Shown: positions 26,301 to 33,297 of the stretch, in pieces
How positions within the stretch are numbered: position 1 is the first letter of the stretch
Layout: each line of letters opens with the position of its first letter
Origin: Streptomyces longisporoflavus
GTDB taxonomy: Bacteria; Actinomycetota; Actinomycetes; Streptomycetales; Streptomycetaceae
Assembly (NCBI RefSeq): GCF_014649775.1
Contig: NZ_BMTR01000009.1
Location: 248,001-312,000, forward strand
Direction: 5' to 3'
Length of the DNA stretch: 64,000 bases
The notes under the pieces: generated by a model
Seen by the model: only the letters and a program-made list of their open reading frames with translations
What the model was told of the DNA's origin: nothing
The model's database searches: none
Made by a program: the position numbers and the translations under genes

Positions 26301-27239
26301 GGCTGGTGGCGCCGGCGCGACCACAAGTACACCGAGCGCTCGCTGCTCGTCCTGACCTTCGTGCCGTTCCTGGGCTTCGGCATGCAGTCGTACGGCGGCG
26401 AGATGGCGCTGCGCGTCTTCATGTTCGCCCTGCCCGGCGCGGCCCTGCTCGCCGGTCTCGCGCTCTTCCCGCGCGCGGGCATCACCGCGAAGGAACGGGA
26501 CCGCGACCGGGTGAGCCTGGCGCCGCTCGCCGCGCTCCTCGCGGGGCTCGTCCTGATGGGCGGCTTCCTGGTGGCGCGCTGGGGCAACGAGCCCTTCGAG
26601 CGGACCCGGGCCGGGGAGATCGCCGCGATGGACTACGTGTACGAGCACGACGACCCGACGGTGCGGCTCCTGTGGATGAGCGACGACACGATCAACAACG
26701 TGACGCCCGCGATGCCCTGGGGCACCCGGGACATGGAGAAGGTGGAGTACGTCCCGACCCTCGCCCCCGCCGATCCCGTCCTGGTCTCCAGCCTGGTGAA
26801 GGCGCTCAAGGACGCGGGCCCCAACTCGTATCTGATGATCAACAAGAGCCAGACGGTCTACCTCCAGATGGACGTCGGCTACCCGAAGTCCTGGGATTCC
26901 CGGCTGATCACGAACCTCGACAACCGCCAGGAGCTGAAGAAGGTCCTCACGAACGACGACGCGACCCTCTACACCCTGCGCAAGCAGCCGAACGGCCAGG
27001 TCGAGAAGGCCGATCCGGGCCCGATCGGCCCGCAGGTGACCTGGACTCCCTGGTCGGTGGTCGGCGCGCTCGCGGCGATCGCGGTGATCCTGCTGCTGCT
27101 CACCCGTGAGGTCGTGCGGGTGGCGGTGGAGCCGAGCGTGCGGCAGCTGCGCTGGCTGCAGAGCAGCTTCTGGTTCTCGCTGCCGCTGCTCGCGGTGCTG
27201 CTCGCCTCGCTGATCCAGCGGTTCCTGACGATGGCCTGA
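23334..27239 (+). CDS. Fusion of a Wzx-like flippase and a GT-C-like polytopic membrane protein (1301 aa)
   Basis: The GTG start overlaps the deacetylase gene by eight bases. Residues 45-460 form a polysaccharide-export flippase of the MATE/PST type (FRNAYALMLNTGISGVLGLG, then about 14 helices). A charged, Pro/Ala/Gly-rich linker spans about 465-640. Residues 645-1301 form a second polytopic domain of about 13 helices with large loops (NEPRFATAWQHLGFMEYIDR, GQDYFSPQGFTYLLYL, PAHQLTPFVML) and an extracytoplasmic region of about 120 residues near the end. The second half looks like a GT-C transferase or polymerase. Joining both in one chain would combine lipid-linked glycan export with assembly. 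Confidence 0.8.
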   Translation: MSDTSTARADVSGSPATEQQPPSGKPGRPRRLRLPGRGGGSDGGSPLFRNAYALMLNTGISGVLGLGFWLAAARYYSESAVGQGSAAIAAMKFLAGLTALTLMGALARFIPVAGRATGRLIFRTYAGSSLVVACAALIFLLTLDLWGPSYRFLHGPLHGLGFVAAVIAWSLLTLQDGVLTGLRSALWVPVGNTIFSVVKLGLLIAIAAAIPTAGVFVSWVAAIAVSVVPLGWLVFRRLVPRHVEATRDKAQPPTLREIGRFLAGDYTGSLFSLAVVYLVPVIVASQVSSVDNAYFYITTTIGGTVNLLAINMGASLTVEGAHDPARLAANTRAVLRRMARIMLPVCGLLFVCAPYVLRVFGQGYADAATPLLRWFAVGAALRVVMETYFAVQRAQSRTSGIAWMQGLLCVLVLGLTLILLPRMGLTGAGVAEISSLAVIVAIAAPKLYRVARGAPSSEPSDAAPDGDLADLGTPEAAPPPPAVEPGQHKERRGPAWALRETLDSDTLQLAVQTDFEHPERRPDMRPGPGTPAAGTPAFGRAAAGRTGDSGRAVAGKPADGKPAGTGDEGVKVDDVERRPTWALRTPVKPRDPAPPPPVPPSVSSAVTAPAEEPGTDARVPQAPPGPAAPKPFPGRRTLFMALFLAFALTLYWLPALGITEADLDDMGGLGLISVLPMSTLLGAALLVVVFASLLWTERPHQALLLTTLVATVVCLHALPAVLENEPRFATAWQHLGFMEYIDRTGSAVPDLDARWSWPGFFAAATFVAKACGVSDMTEVIRWWPLAMQLLYLAPMLLLVRAMRASWRAKWAGVWIFALSGWVGQDYFSPQGFTYLLYLVFVAVLLVWFRAPHVLWAKRRPGELEVEPADRRQRAVLLVILIALFAATVPAHQLTPFVMLGVLAALVLVGRSELRGLPILFAVFVAVWLGFLAEPYWSGHFDELFGGIGGVGGNVTSSVSGRIEGGSSTHQLVLYARVALAGGVMALACWGWWRRRDHKYTERSLLVLTFVPFLGFGMQSYGGEMALRVFMFALPGAALLAGLALFPRAGITAKERDRDRVSLAPLAALLAGLVLMGGFLVARWGNEPFERTRAGEIAAMDYVYEHDDPTVRLLWMSDDTINNVTPAMPWGTRDMEKVEYVPTLAPADPVLVSSLVKALKDAGPNSYLMINKSQTVYLQMDVGYPKSWDSRLITNLDNRQELKKVLTNDDATLYTLRKQPNGQVEKADPGPIGPQVTWTPWSVVGALAAIAVILLLLTREVVRVAVEPSVRQLRWLQSSFWFSLPLLAVLLASLIQRFLTMA

Positions 27240-27260
27240 CGTTCTTCCCGGCGGCGGAGC

Positions 27261-27295
27261 GGGGGCTCTGGCGGGGGCGGGGGCTGCGGTGGGGG
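27261..27295 (+). other. G-quadruplex-forming motif between convergent genes
   Basis: Four runs of GGGGG (27261-27265, 27273-27277, 27279-27283, 27291-27295) are separated by loops of 7, 1 and 7 bases. It lies 22 bases after the stop of the flippase fusion gene and before the convergent glycosidase stop. No classical hairpin terminator is visible here, so the structure could affect transcript ends. Confidence 0.55.
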
Positions 27296-27320
27296 CGCGG
27301 GCGGGAGCGGCTGACGCGGG

Positions 27321-28745
27321 TCAACGCTTCAGCCACTTCACCCCGTACCCCTTCATCGGGAACCTCTTGCCGTCGATCTTCGCGCTGATCGGGCGGTCGA
27401 GGGTGTTCACGACGAGGACCGTGTCCTGGTCCGCGAGGACACGTACGTTCGGTACGTCGTCGGCGGCGACGGAGACCTTCTCGTACTGCGTGCCCGGCGG
27501 GAACGCGGCGCTGAACCGGGAGAGCATCTCCAGCATCGGCAGTTCCGTGCCGCCGTCGTCGAGTTCCGTGGAGCGCCACAGACAGCCCGCGCAGTCCTCG
27601 CCCCTCTTCTGCGGGTTCCAGTAGAAGCCGCTGCTCGCGCCGCCGCGCGCCATCGCCATCAGACCCGAGGCCTGCACGGCGACGCGGTGCGGCTCGGACC
27701 AGTCGTCGCGGTCGTCGTTGCTGTCGCCCGGTTCCACGTAGTACTCGGCCCACCACAGGGGCAGGTCGCCGGTGCGTTCGCGGACCCACTTTCCGACCGC
27801 CGTGAGCTTGTCGGTGGCCTTGAACTCGTCGGGGAGCATCTCGTCGTCCACGGTGTAGCTGGAACCGTCCACGACGACGAAGTCCGCGCCCGCCTTGTTC
27901 TTGTTCCAGTAGTCGAAGGCGTCGAGCACGCGTTGGTCCATGCGGCCCCAGGCGCCCTCGACCTCCGTCGACGCCCCCTCGGTCTGGCGCGGGTCGACGC
28001 TGTCCATGACGAGGTAGGGGCCGCCGACCAGGATGTCCTTGTTGACCTTCTTGAGTTCCTTGTAGACGAGGTTGTAGAGATCGGTGTAACCCTCGTAGTC
28101 CCAGCGGGCCTCTTCGCTGTTCCAGAAGCCCTTGAATTCGTTCCAGACGATGAAGTGCCGTACGTCCGGATAACGCTTGGCGACGGTCGCCGCGAGCTTG
28201 GCGTAGTCCTTGAAGTGGGCGCGCTCAGGGGCGGTCTCCAGGGCCTGCTGGCTCCAGTCGGTGTTGTCCGCGCCGGGCTTGCCGCCCTTCATCCAGTCCG
28301 GGGCGCAGCACAGGGTGACGACCGGCGTGCCGTCGGTGGCGCGGATGAAGTCCATCCGGCTGTCCATCGCCGAGAAGTCGTAACGGCCCTTGACGGGCTC
28401 GGGGTTGCCCGCGCCCCAGCCCATGATGTGCTGGATCTGCGGCAGGGGACGCGGCTGGTCCGCGAGCATCTCCTCGGCGCGCCGCGTGGCCGCCTCGCCG
28501 CCTTCGTCCGCGCTGTACTGGGTGTGGGTGAAGCCCCAGCCGACGGCCGGTTTCGCGTCGCCGGGCGGGACGGCCGGGGTGCCGTGCACCTTGTCCCCGT
28601 CGCGTGTGGTGCCCTCGGTGCCCGTGTCGTCACCGGGGAGCGTGGTGACGACGGTCAGGATCAGGGCCAGTGCGGCCACGCCTACTCCGAGCAGCGCGAT
28701 GAGCCGCCACCGCTGTGCCCCCGAATTCCACCCATGACGTCCCAT
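27321..28745 (-). CDS. Membrane-anchored glycoside hydrolase, clan GH-A (GH39-like)
   Basis: The start MGRHGWNSGAQRWRLIALLG gives 474 residues with one N-terminal membrane helix (residues about 15-36) and an external catalytic domain. The TIM-barrel features are VGWGFTHTQYSADE, the acid/base in FIVWNEFKGFW and the probable nucleophile Glu in LPLWWAEYYVEPG, typical of retaining clan A enzymes. A C-terminal beta domain ends RFPMKGYGVKWLKR. It converges on the polysaccharide operon and probably trims or releases the glycan made there. The closest family is judged from motif spacing only. Confidence 0.78.
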   Translation of the reverse strand: MGRHGWNSGAQRWRLIALLGVGVAALALILTVVTTLPGDDTGTEGTTRDGDKVHGTPAVPPGDAKPAVGWGFTHTQYSADEGGEAATRRAEEMLADQPRPLPQIQHIMGWGAGNPEPVKGRYDFSAMDSRMDFIRATDGTPVVTLCCAPDWMKGGKPGADNTDWSQQALETAPERAHFKDYAKLAATVAKRYPDVRHFIVWNEFKGFWNSEEARWDYEGYTDLYNLVYKELKKVNKDILVGGPYLVMDSVDPRQTEGASTEVEGAWGRMDQRVLDAFDYWNKNKAGADFVVVDGSSYTVDDEMLPDEFKATDKLTAVGKWVRERTGDLPLWWAEYYVEPGDSNDDRDDWSEPHRVAVQASGLMAMARGGASSGFYWNPQKRGEDCAGCLWRSTELDDGGTELPMLEMLSRFSAAFPPGTQYEKVSVAADDVPNVRVLADQDTVLVVNTLDRPISAKIDGKRFPMKGYGVKWLKR

Positions 28746-28852
28746 CAAGGGCAATCGTAACCGGGTTGGTTGGCGATACGACAGGTCGCGTAGCGATGCG
28801 GAGTGCGTAAACCGGGATGCACGAGTGCACATACGTGCCGGATCATGGCGGC

Positions 28853-29947
28853 ATGTCTGCGAACCCCCAGGACGCCCTGCCGATCCGGCTCAACGTAGAC
28901 GACAGCGACTCCCCGTCGGATGTCGTGGACGCCCTCTTCCTCGGCCGCTTCGCCACCGGCGAGCAGCCCTTCTCGCACAGCTCCAACATCGACCGCGTCA
29001 AGCCCGGCGTCTCCCTGCTCCCGCCGGGAGCGACGGTGCTGCGCGCGGCCCTCGACGACGACCGCAGCGCGACGCTGGCCGAAGGCGACGGCTGGACGCT
29101 CCTGGTCTCCCGCTGGAAGCACGGCGCGGACGTGACGGTGACCGCGACGACCGCCGATCTCGCGGACAAGGTCCTGAAGCAGGCGACGGACGGCGCGCAG
29201 GACGAGCCCGAACCCCAGCCGGAGAACGTGACCATGGGGTTCTGGTACGTGTCCCCGAGGCGCGGTCCGCACCGCACCACGCGCCAGATCTCGGCGGGTA
29301 CGTGGCAGGACGTGCGGCAGAACTACACCGCGCCGGTCGCCGAGGCCATGGACTCCCTGATGAAGACGGGCCCCGAGGACATCTCGGGGCGCCTCCTGCT
29401 CCTGCACGGTCCGCCGGGCACGGGCAAGACGTCGGCGCTGCGGACGCTCGCGCGGTCCTGGCGCGACTGGTGCCAGGTGGACTGTGTCCTGGACCCGGAG
29501 CGGCTGTTCAGCGACGTGGGCTATCTGATGGACATCGCGATCGGCGAGGAGGACGGCACGGCGAAGGGCCGCTGGCGGCTGCTGCTCCTCGAAGACTGCG
29601 ACGAGCTGATCCGGGGCGAGGCGAAGCACACCGCGGGGCAGGCGTTGTCGCGGTTGCTGAACCTGACGGACGGGCTGCTCGGGCAGGGTCGCAACGTCCT
29701 GGTGGGCGTCACGACGAACGAGGATCTGGAGCGGCTCCACCCCGCCGTGGTCAGGCCCGGCCGGTGTCTCGCCCGTATCGAGGTCGGGGGCCTGACCCGC
29801 GCCGAGTCCATCGACTGGCTCGGCACGGAGGAGGGGGTCCCGCGCGAGGGTGCGACGCTGGCGGAGCTGTACGCGTTGCGGCGCGGTACGGCCCCTACGT
29901 CGGTCCCGGATCCCCGGGAAGGCGCGGACTCGGGGCTCTACCTGTAG
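28853..29947 (+). CDS. AAA-family ATPase with N-terminal DUF5925 region
   Basis: The ATG at 28853 (MSANPQDALPIRLNVDDSDS) gives 364 residues. Residues 1-150 are the family-specific N-terminal domain. The ATPase core has Walker A LLHGPPGTGKTSALRTLARS, Walker B RLLLLEDCDEL, sensor GVTTNEDLERL and an arginine finger in HPAVVRPGRCL. Such proteins form hexamers that remodel other proteins; the client is unknown. It is transcribed divergently from the glycosidase gene, with a 107-base shared upstream region. Confidence 0.88.
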   Translation: MSANPQDALPIRLNVDDSDSPSDVVDALFLGRFATGEQPFSHSSNIDRVKPGVSLLPPGATVLRAALDDDRSATLAEGDGWTLLVSRWKHGADVTVTATTADLADKVLKQATDGAQDEPEPQPENVTMGFWYVSPRRGPHRTTRQISAGTWQDVRQNYTAPVAEAMDSLMKTGPEDISGRLLLLHGPPGTGKTSALRTLARSWRDWCQVDCVLDPERLFSDVGYLMDIAIGEEDGTAKGRWRLLLLEDCDELIRGEAKHTAGQALSRLLNLTDGLLGQGRNVLVGVTTNEDLERLHPAVVRPGRCLARIEVGGLTRAESIDWLGTEEGVPREGATLAELYALRRGTAPTSVPDPREGADSGLYL

Positions 29948-30010
29948 CGGTCCCTCGCCGCGGGCGGGCGTTTGACCGGGCGTCACGTGCCGCGTCCGCC
30001 CGGGGCAGGT

Positions 30011-30400
30011 TCATCCCGGGTCCCCGTAGGCCGCCCGCAGAGCCTCCCGCGCGACGGCGAGCGCCTCGTCCTCGGTCAGACCGAGTCGGCGGGCCCGCCC
30101 GGCAAAGGACTGGGCCGCTGCCGCGGCCTCCCGCGCCACCACATCCCCCGCGGCGGCGATGAACGTACCGTTGCGCCCCCGCGTCTCGATCACCCCGTCC
30201 GTCTCGAGCTGCCGGTAGGACTTGGCGACCGTATTGGCGGCAAGCCCCAGCTCCCCGGCGAGCGCCCGCACGGTCGGCAGCTTGTACCCCACCGGCAGCG
30301 CGCCGCTCCGGGCCTGTTCGGCGATCTGGGCCCGCACCTGCTCGTAGGGGGGCGCTCCGCCCGGGCCGGCGCCACTGTCGATCTCGATCTTCAACGTCAC
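30011..30400 (-). CDS. GntR-family regulator, YtrA subfamily
   Basis: The GTG at 30400 begins VTLKIEIDSGAGPGG and gives 129 residues, the short YtrA type. The winged-helix domain spans residues 15-85 (PPYEQVRAQIAEQARSGALP, LPTVRALAGELGLAANTVAK, SYRQLETDGVIETRGRNGTF). A C-terminal helix pair (FAGRARRLGLTEDEALAVAR) serves dimerisation. From memory it corresponds to SCO1728, a pleiotropic regulator in S. coelicolor. YtrA regulators often control ABC exporters, but none is adjacent here. It is divergent from a GNAT gene. Confidence 0.9.
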   Translation of the reverse strand: MTLKIEIDSGAGPGGAPPYEQVRAQIAEQARSGALPVGYKLPTVRALAGELGLAANTVAKSYRQLETDGVIETRGRNGTFIAAAGDVVAREAAAAAQSFAGRARRLGLTEDEALAVAREALRAAYGDPG

Positions 30401-30469
30401 GCGGCGATTGTCCCGCACCCACGGAAAATAAGAGGCACCCCGACGCACCCGCGCGTAGCGTGCGGCCCC

Positions 30470-31399
30470 ATGACCGTCCTCGTCCGCGCCCTGCGCCCCG
30501 GCAACACGTCCGACGCCGAGGCGTTCGCCGCCGTCCGCCGGGCCTGCGTACCCGCCATGCTCGCCACCGCCGACTCGGTCCTGTTCGACCTGGCGCACGC
30601 CCATCCCGGCTCCCGCTACCGCCAGTTGGCGGCCGAGGCCGACGGGGAGATCATCGGCACCGCGCAGGTGGGCATCGCCCACGACAGCCCCGAGCCGGGC
30701 CAGGGCTTCGCCAACGTCTACGTACTGCCAGGGCGGCGCGGGCTCGGGGCGGGCTCGCTGATCCTGCGGACGGCGGAGGAGTACCTCGCGGGCGAGGGTG
30801 CCGTCACGGTCTTCTCCTGGGTTCTCGACGACCCCGCGAACCGCGCCTTCGCCGAGCGGCGCGGCTACCGCGCGAGCCGCTCGGCCCACTTCCTCCGTCT
30901 CGACCTGGCCGGCGGCCCGCTGCCGCCGCGCCAGGAGCCGCCCGCCAGAGTGGAGCTGCGCACGGGGGCGGACTTCGGGGACGACCCGCGTGCCCTCTTC
31001 GACCTGGACGCGGAGACCGTCGCGGACGAACCGGGCGATGTGGCAGCGGAGTTCACGGACTACGAGCACTGGCTCGCCGAGACCTGGAACCACCCCCTGG
31101 TGGACCGCGGACTGACCTCGGTGGCGGTGGTGGACGGCCGTCCCGCCGCGTTCACCCTGGCCCGCACGGACGACGCGGCGCGTTACGCGAGCGGCATGAC
31201 CGGCACCGCGCGCGCGTTCCGCGGGCGCGGCCTCGCCAAGCTCGCCAAGAACGACTCCCTGCACCGGGCACGCGCCGCCGGCTACGCCGAGGCGTTCACC
31301 GGCAACGACGCCGGGAACGAGCCGATGCTGGCGATCAACAAGTGGTTCGGTTACGAGATCTGCGCGACGGAGGTACGCCATGTCCGAAGCCTCGGCTGA
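30470..31399 (+). CDS. Tandem GNAT-domain N-acetyltransferase
   Basis: MTVLVRALRPGNTSDAEAFA starts a 309-residue protein with two GNAT folds in tandem. The first has GFANVYVLPGRRGLGAGSLI (acetyl-CoA site) and FAERRGYRASR. The second has TGTARAFRGRGLAKLAKNDS and INKWFGYEICATE. TAGCGT eight bases before the ATG may be a -10 box, which would make the mRNA nearly leaderless. Tandem GNATs of this kind resemble mycothiol synthase-like or antibiotic-modifying enzymes; the substrate is unknown. The 3' end overlaps the DUF402 gene by 20 bases. Confidence 0.88.
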   Translation: MTVLVRALRPGNTSDAEAFAAVRRACVPAMLATADSVLFDLAHAHPGSRYRQLAAEADGEIIGTAQVGIAHDSPEPGQGFANVYVLPGRRGLGAGSLILRTAEEYLAGEGAVTVFSWVLDDPANRAFAERRGYRASRSAHFLRLDLAGGPLPPRQEPPARVELRTGADFGDDPRALFDLDAETVADEPGDVAAEFTDYEHWLAETWNHPLVDRGLTSVAVVDGRPAAFTLARTDDAARYASGMTGTARAFRGRGLAKLAKNDSLHRARAAGYAEAFTGNDAGNEPMLAINKWFGYEICATEVRHVRSLG

Positions 31400-31919
31400 G
31401 AAGACGCCGGCCGAGAGGGTCGAAGTGGTCCTGACCAAGGCGGGACGCACGAAGATCCGCTATCCGGCGGAGGTCGTCGCGGACGACGGCACCGAGGTGA
31501 CGGTCCGCGCCCCGTGGGCGGCGGCCGGGGTCCGGGACTTCGGCTTCGTACGCTTCGAGCCCGGCGATGTCTTCACGGAGCACTACTGGCGCGACCGCTG
31601 GTACGCCGTGAAGGAGGTCCGCACCCCGGCGGGCGTCCTGAAGGGCTGGTACTGCGACGTGACGCGCCCCGCGGTACGGGACGGCGCCACGCTCACGGTG
31701 GAGGACCTGGACCTCGACCTGTGGTGCTCGGCGGACGGCGCGACGATCCTGCGCCTGGACGAGGACGAGTTCGCCGGGAGCGGCCTCGCGGGCAGGGACC
31801 CCGGGGCGGCGTCCGCGGCCCTGTCCGCCCTGAACACACTGGAAGACCTGGCCCGCGCCGGAACCCTGCTGTCCCCTGCCCGGTCCCTGTCGGACGCGGA
31901 CCCCGGCCTCGCGCCTTAG
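31380..31919 (+). CDS. DUF402 (FomD-like) domain protein
   Basis: The ATG at 31380 is set by a GGAGGT site at 31369-31374 inside the end of the GNAT gene. The 179-residue protein has the DUF402 core FEPGDVFTEHYWRDRWYAVK followed by GVLKGWYCDVTRPAV and TVEDLDLDLWCSADG. The Tyr/Trp/Asp pattern matches the family in which FomD hydrolyses a CMP-phosphonate intermediate and others act as nucleoside diphosphatases. Translational coupling with the GNAT gene is likely. Confidence 0.9.
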   Translation: MSEASAEKTPAERVEVVLTKAGRTKIRYPAEVVADDGTEVTVRAPWAAAGVRDFGFVRFEPGDVFTEHYWRDRWYAVKEVRTPAGVLKGWYCDVTRPAVRDGATLTVEDLDLDLWCSADGATILRLDEDEFAGSGLAGRDPGAASAALSALNTLEDLARAGTLLSPARSLSDADPGLAP

Positions 31920-31924
31920 GACCG

Positions 31925-31941
31925 CCGTCCGCGCCGGACGG
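31925..31941. terminator. Short hairpin between convergent DUF402 and NUDIX-VOC genes
   Basis: CCGTCCG and CGGACGG form a perfect 7-bp stem with a three-base loop, six bases after the DUF402 stop. No T-tract follows. Confidence 0.5.
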
Positions 31942-31964
31942 GCCCGGAGAACCGGCTCGTCCGG

Positions 31965-31994
31965 CGATCACCCGGTCCGCGATCACCCGGTCCG
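31965..31994. repeat. 15-bp perfect tandem duplication carrying a stop codon
   Basis: CGATCACCCGGTCCG occurs twice without a gap (31965-31979, 31980-31994). Read on the minus strand the unit is CGGACCGGGTGATCG. The TGA in the first copy met by the ribosome ends the NUDIX-VOC gene, and the second copy repeats the same Arg-Thr-Gly-stop in frame. Confidence 0.8.
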
Positions 31995-32915
31995 CGACCC
32001 CCTGGCCACCAGTTCCACCTCGAATCCCGCCCCGTCCTCCAGATACGCCGCGCGGTGTTCCCCGCCGCCCGCGAACGGATGCCGCTCCGGGAAGAGCAAC
32101 GACCACCCGTGCCCGGGAGCCTCGGCCACGATGCGGTCCAGCTCCGGCCCGCTCGCCACATGGAACGCCAGATGGTTCAGGCCGGGCAGCAGCCGGTCGT
32201 GCCGCCCGCCCCGCATGTCCGGCGACTGCTCGAGGACCACATACGCCCCGCCCCGCCGCCAGCTCCCACCGCGCTCCCACCGCTGCTCGCGGACATGCCC
32301 CAGCTCTCCGAGCAGCCAGCCCCACGACGCCTCGGCGGCCGCGAAGTCGGGCACCCAGAGCTCCACGTGGTGCGCGCCCCGCGCGGACGAGAGCGCGACA
32401 CTCCGCTTGGCCCCGCCACTCGCGAACTCCACCGCGTCCCCCTCCTCCTGCCAGTGCAGGGCGAACCGCTCCCCCGAGCGCCAGGCCTCAAGGGCCGCCC
32501 TGCAGTACGCCACCATGTCGTCCGGGAGCGTGTCCGTCCTGTGCCAGGTGAGTTCGGCGCACTTGTCCGGCTCGGCGTTGAAGGGCTCTCCGCCCGTGCC
32601 GTACGCCGTCTCGAAGAACCAGCCGATGCGGGGTTCCTCGCCGGGGCCGCGGTGCTGGAGGACCAGTTCGGCGGTGACGTCGCCGGGGGCGAGGGCGAGG
32701 CCGATCTCTTCGCGGGCCTCGCGGACGACGGCCATACGGACGTCCTCGCCGGGCTCGACGTGGCCGGAGGGGAGGTGGAGCAGGCCGTCGGCGTACCCGG
32801 TGTCGGCGCGGCGGGTGAGGAGCACCTCGTCGCCGCGGCGGACGATGAGGTGGACGTCCACCACCTCCTTGTGCCGGCGGGGTGCGGGCAGGGCCTCGTC
32901 GCGCTCGATCGTCAT
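31983..32915 (-). CDS. NUDIX hydrolase fused to a VOC (glyoxalase-like) domain
   Basis: The 310-residue protein starts MTIERDEALPAPRRHKEVVD. Residues 15-150 are a NUDIX domain with a complete box (G51, E57, R65-E66, E69-E70, G72 in GHVEPGEDVRMAVVREAREE). Residues 178-305 are a VOC domain beginning HHVELWVPDFAAAEASWGWL and ending AAYLEDGAGFEVELVA. The first domain should hydrolyse a nucleoside diphosphate-linked compound. The second may bind a metal and a small molecule. The fusion is uncommon and no substrate can be named. Its stop lies inside a 15-bp tandem repeat. Confidence 0.87.
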   Translation of the reverse strand: MTIERDEALPAPRRHKEVVDVHLIVRRGDEVLLTRRADTGYADGLLHLPSGHVEPGEDVRMAVVREAREEIGLALAPGDVTAELVLQHRGPGEEPRIGWFFETAYGTGGEPFNAEPDKCAELTWHRTDTLPDDMVAYCRAALEAWRSGERFALHWQEEGDAVEFASGGAKRSVALSSARGAHHVELWVPDFAAAEASWGWLLGELGHVREQRWERGGSWRRGGAYVVLEQSPDMRGGRHDRLLPGLNHLAFHVASGPELDRIVAEAPGHGWSLLFPERHPFAGGGEHRAAYLEDGAGFEVELVARGSRTG

Positions 32916-33023
32916 CCGGTGATGGTGACACCCGCCACTGACAATCCATGTTCGACGAGAAACCCTCCCGGCAGAGGTCTACAGACGTCCCACCTTGGAC
33001 ATCGGTAGTACAGGGAGGCAGCC

Positions 33024-33164
33024 ATGCGCCGTGTGACCGTGCACAAGACCGTCGGTAAGCCCACCAATCGGCAGATCCGGGAGAAGTCCGAGGAGCGCGA
33101 ACGGCTTCGCGAGCGCCCCGAGGTCCGCAAGGACATCCAGCGGACCTGGTGGCCCGACGGGTGA
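33024..33164 (+). CDS. Small charged protein (46 aa)
   Basis: A GGGAGG site lies three to eight bases before the ATG at 33024. The product MRRVTVHKTVGKPTNRQIRE continues through an Arg/Glu-rich helix to RKDIQRTWWPDG. It is highly charged, probably a single amphipathic helix with an aromatic end. No family is recognised. It is bounded by the NUDIX-VOC gene and the end of the tct operon. The strong ribosome site and biased third positions support it. Confidence 0.6.
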   Translation: MRRVTVHKTVGKPTNRQIREKSEERERLRERPEVRKDIQRTWWPDG

Positions 33165-33224
33165 GATCCGGCGCGCGGACGACGCCGGACGCCGCGCGAC
33201 AGCGATCACCGGCCAGAGGGTTTT

Positions 33225-33297
33225 CCGTCACCGCCTGCACGGCGGGAACGTCGGCGGCGGTGGCGGGGCGGACGGCGTCGGGTGCGAGCGGGCTCAT
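33225..33297 (-). pseudogene. Truncated GNAT acetyltransferase remnant after tctA
   Basis: The ATG at 33297 overlaps the tctA stop (ATGA, 33294-33297). It begins MSPLAPDAVRPATAADVPAV, the usual start of a GNAT acetyltransferase (RPATAADVPAV). After about 24 codons the frame loses all resemblance to the family and continues only as antisense to other genes. The remaining about 140 residues of an acetyltransferase are absent. It is read as a gene cut by a deletion that brought the small 46-residue gene close to the operon end. Confidence 0.6.

Noticed and set aside
23427..26648. Minus-strand open frame of about 1070 codons opposite the flippase fusion
   Set aside because: It is an antisense shadow of a gene with clear membrane domains; the product is an Arg/His/Glu-rich string.
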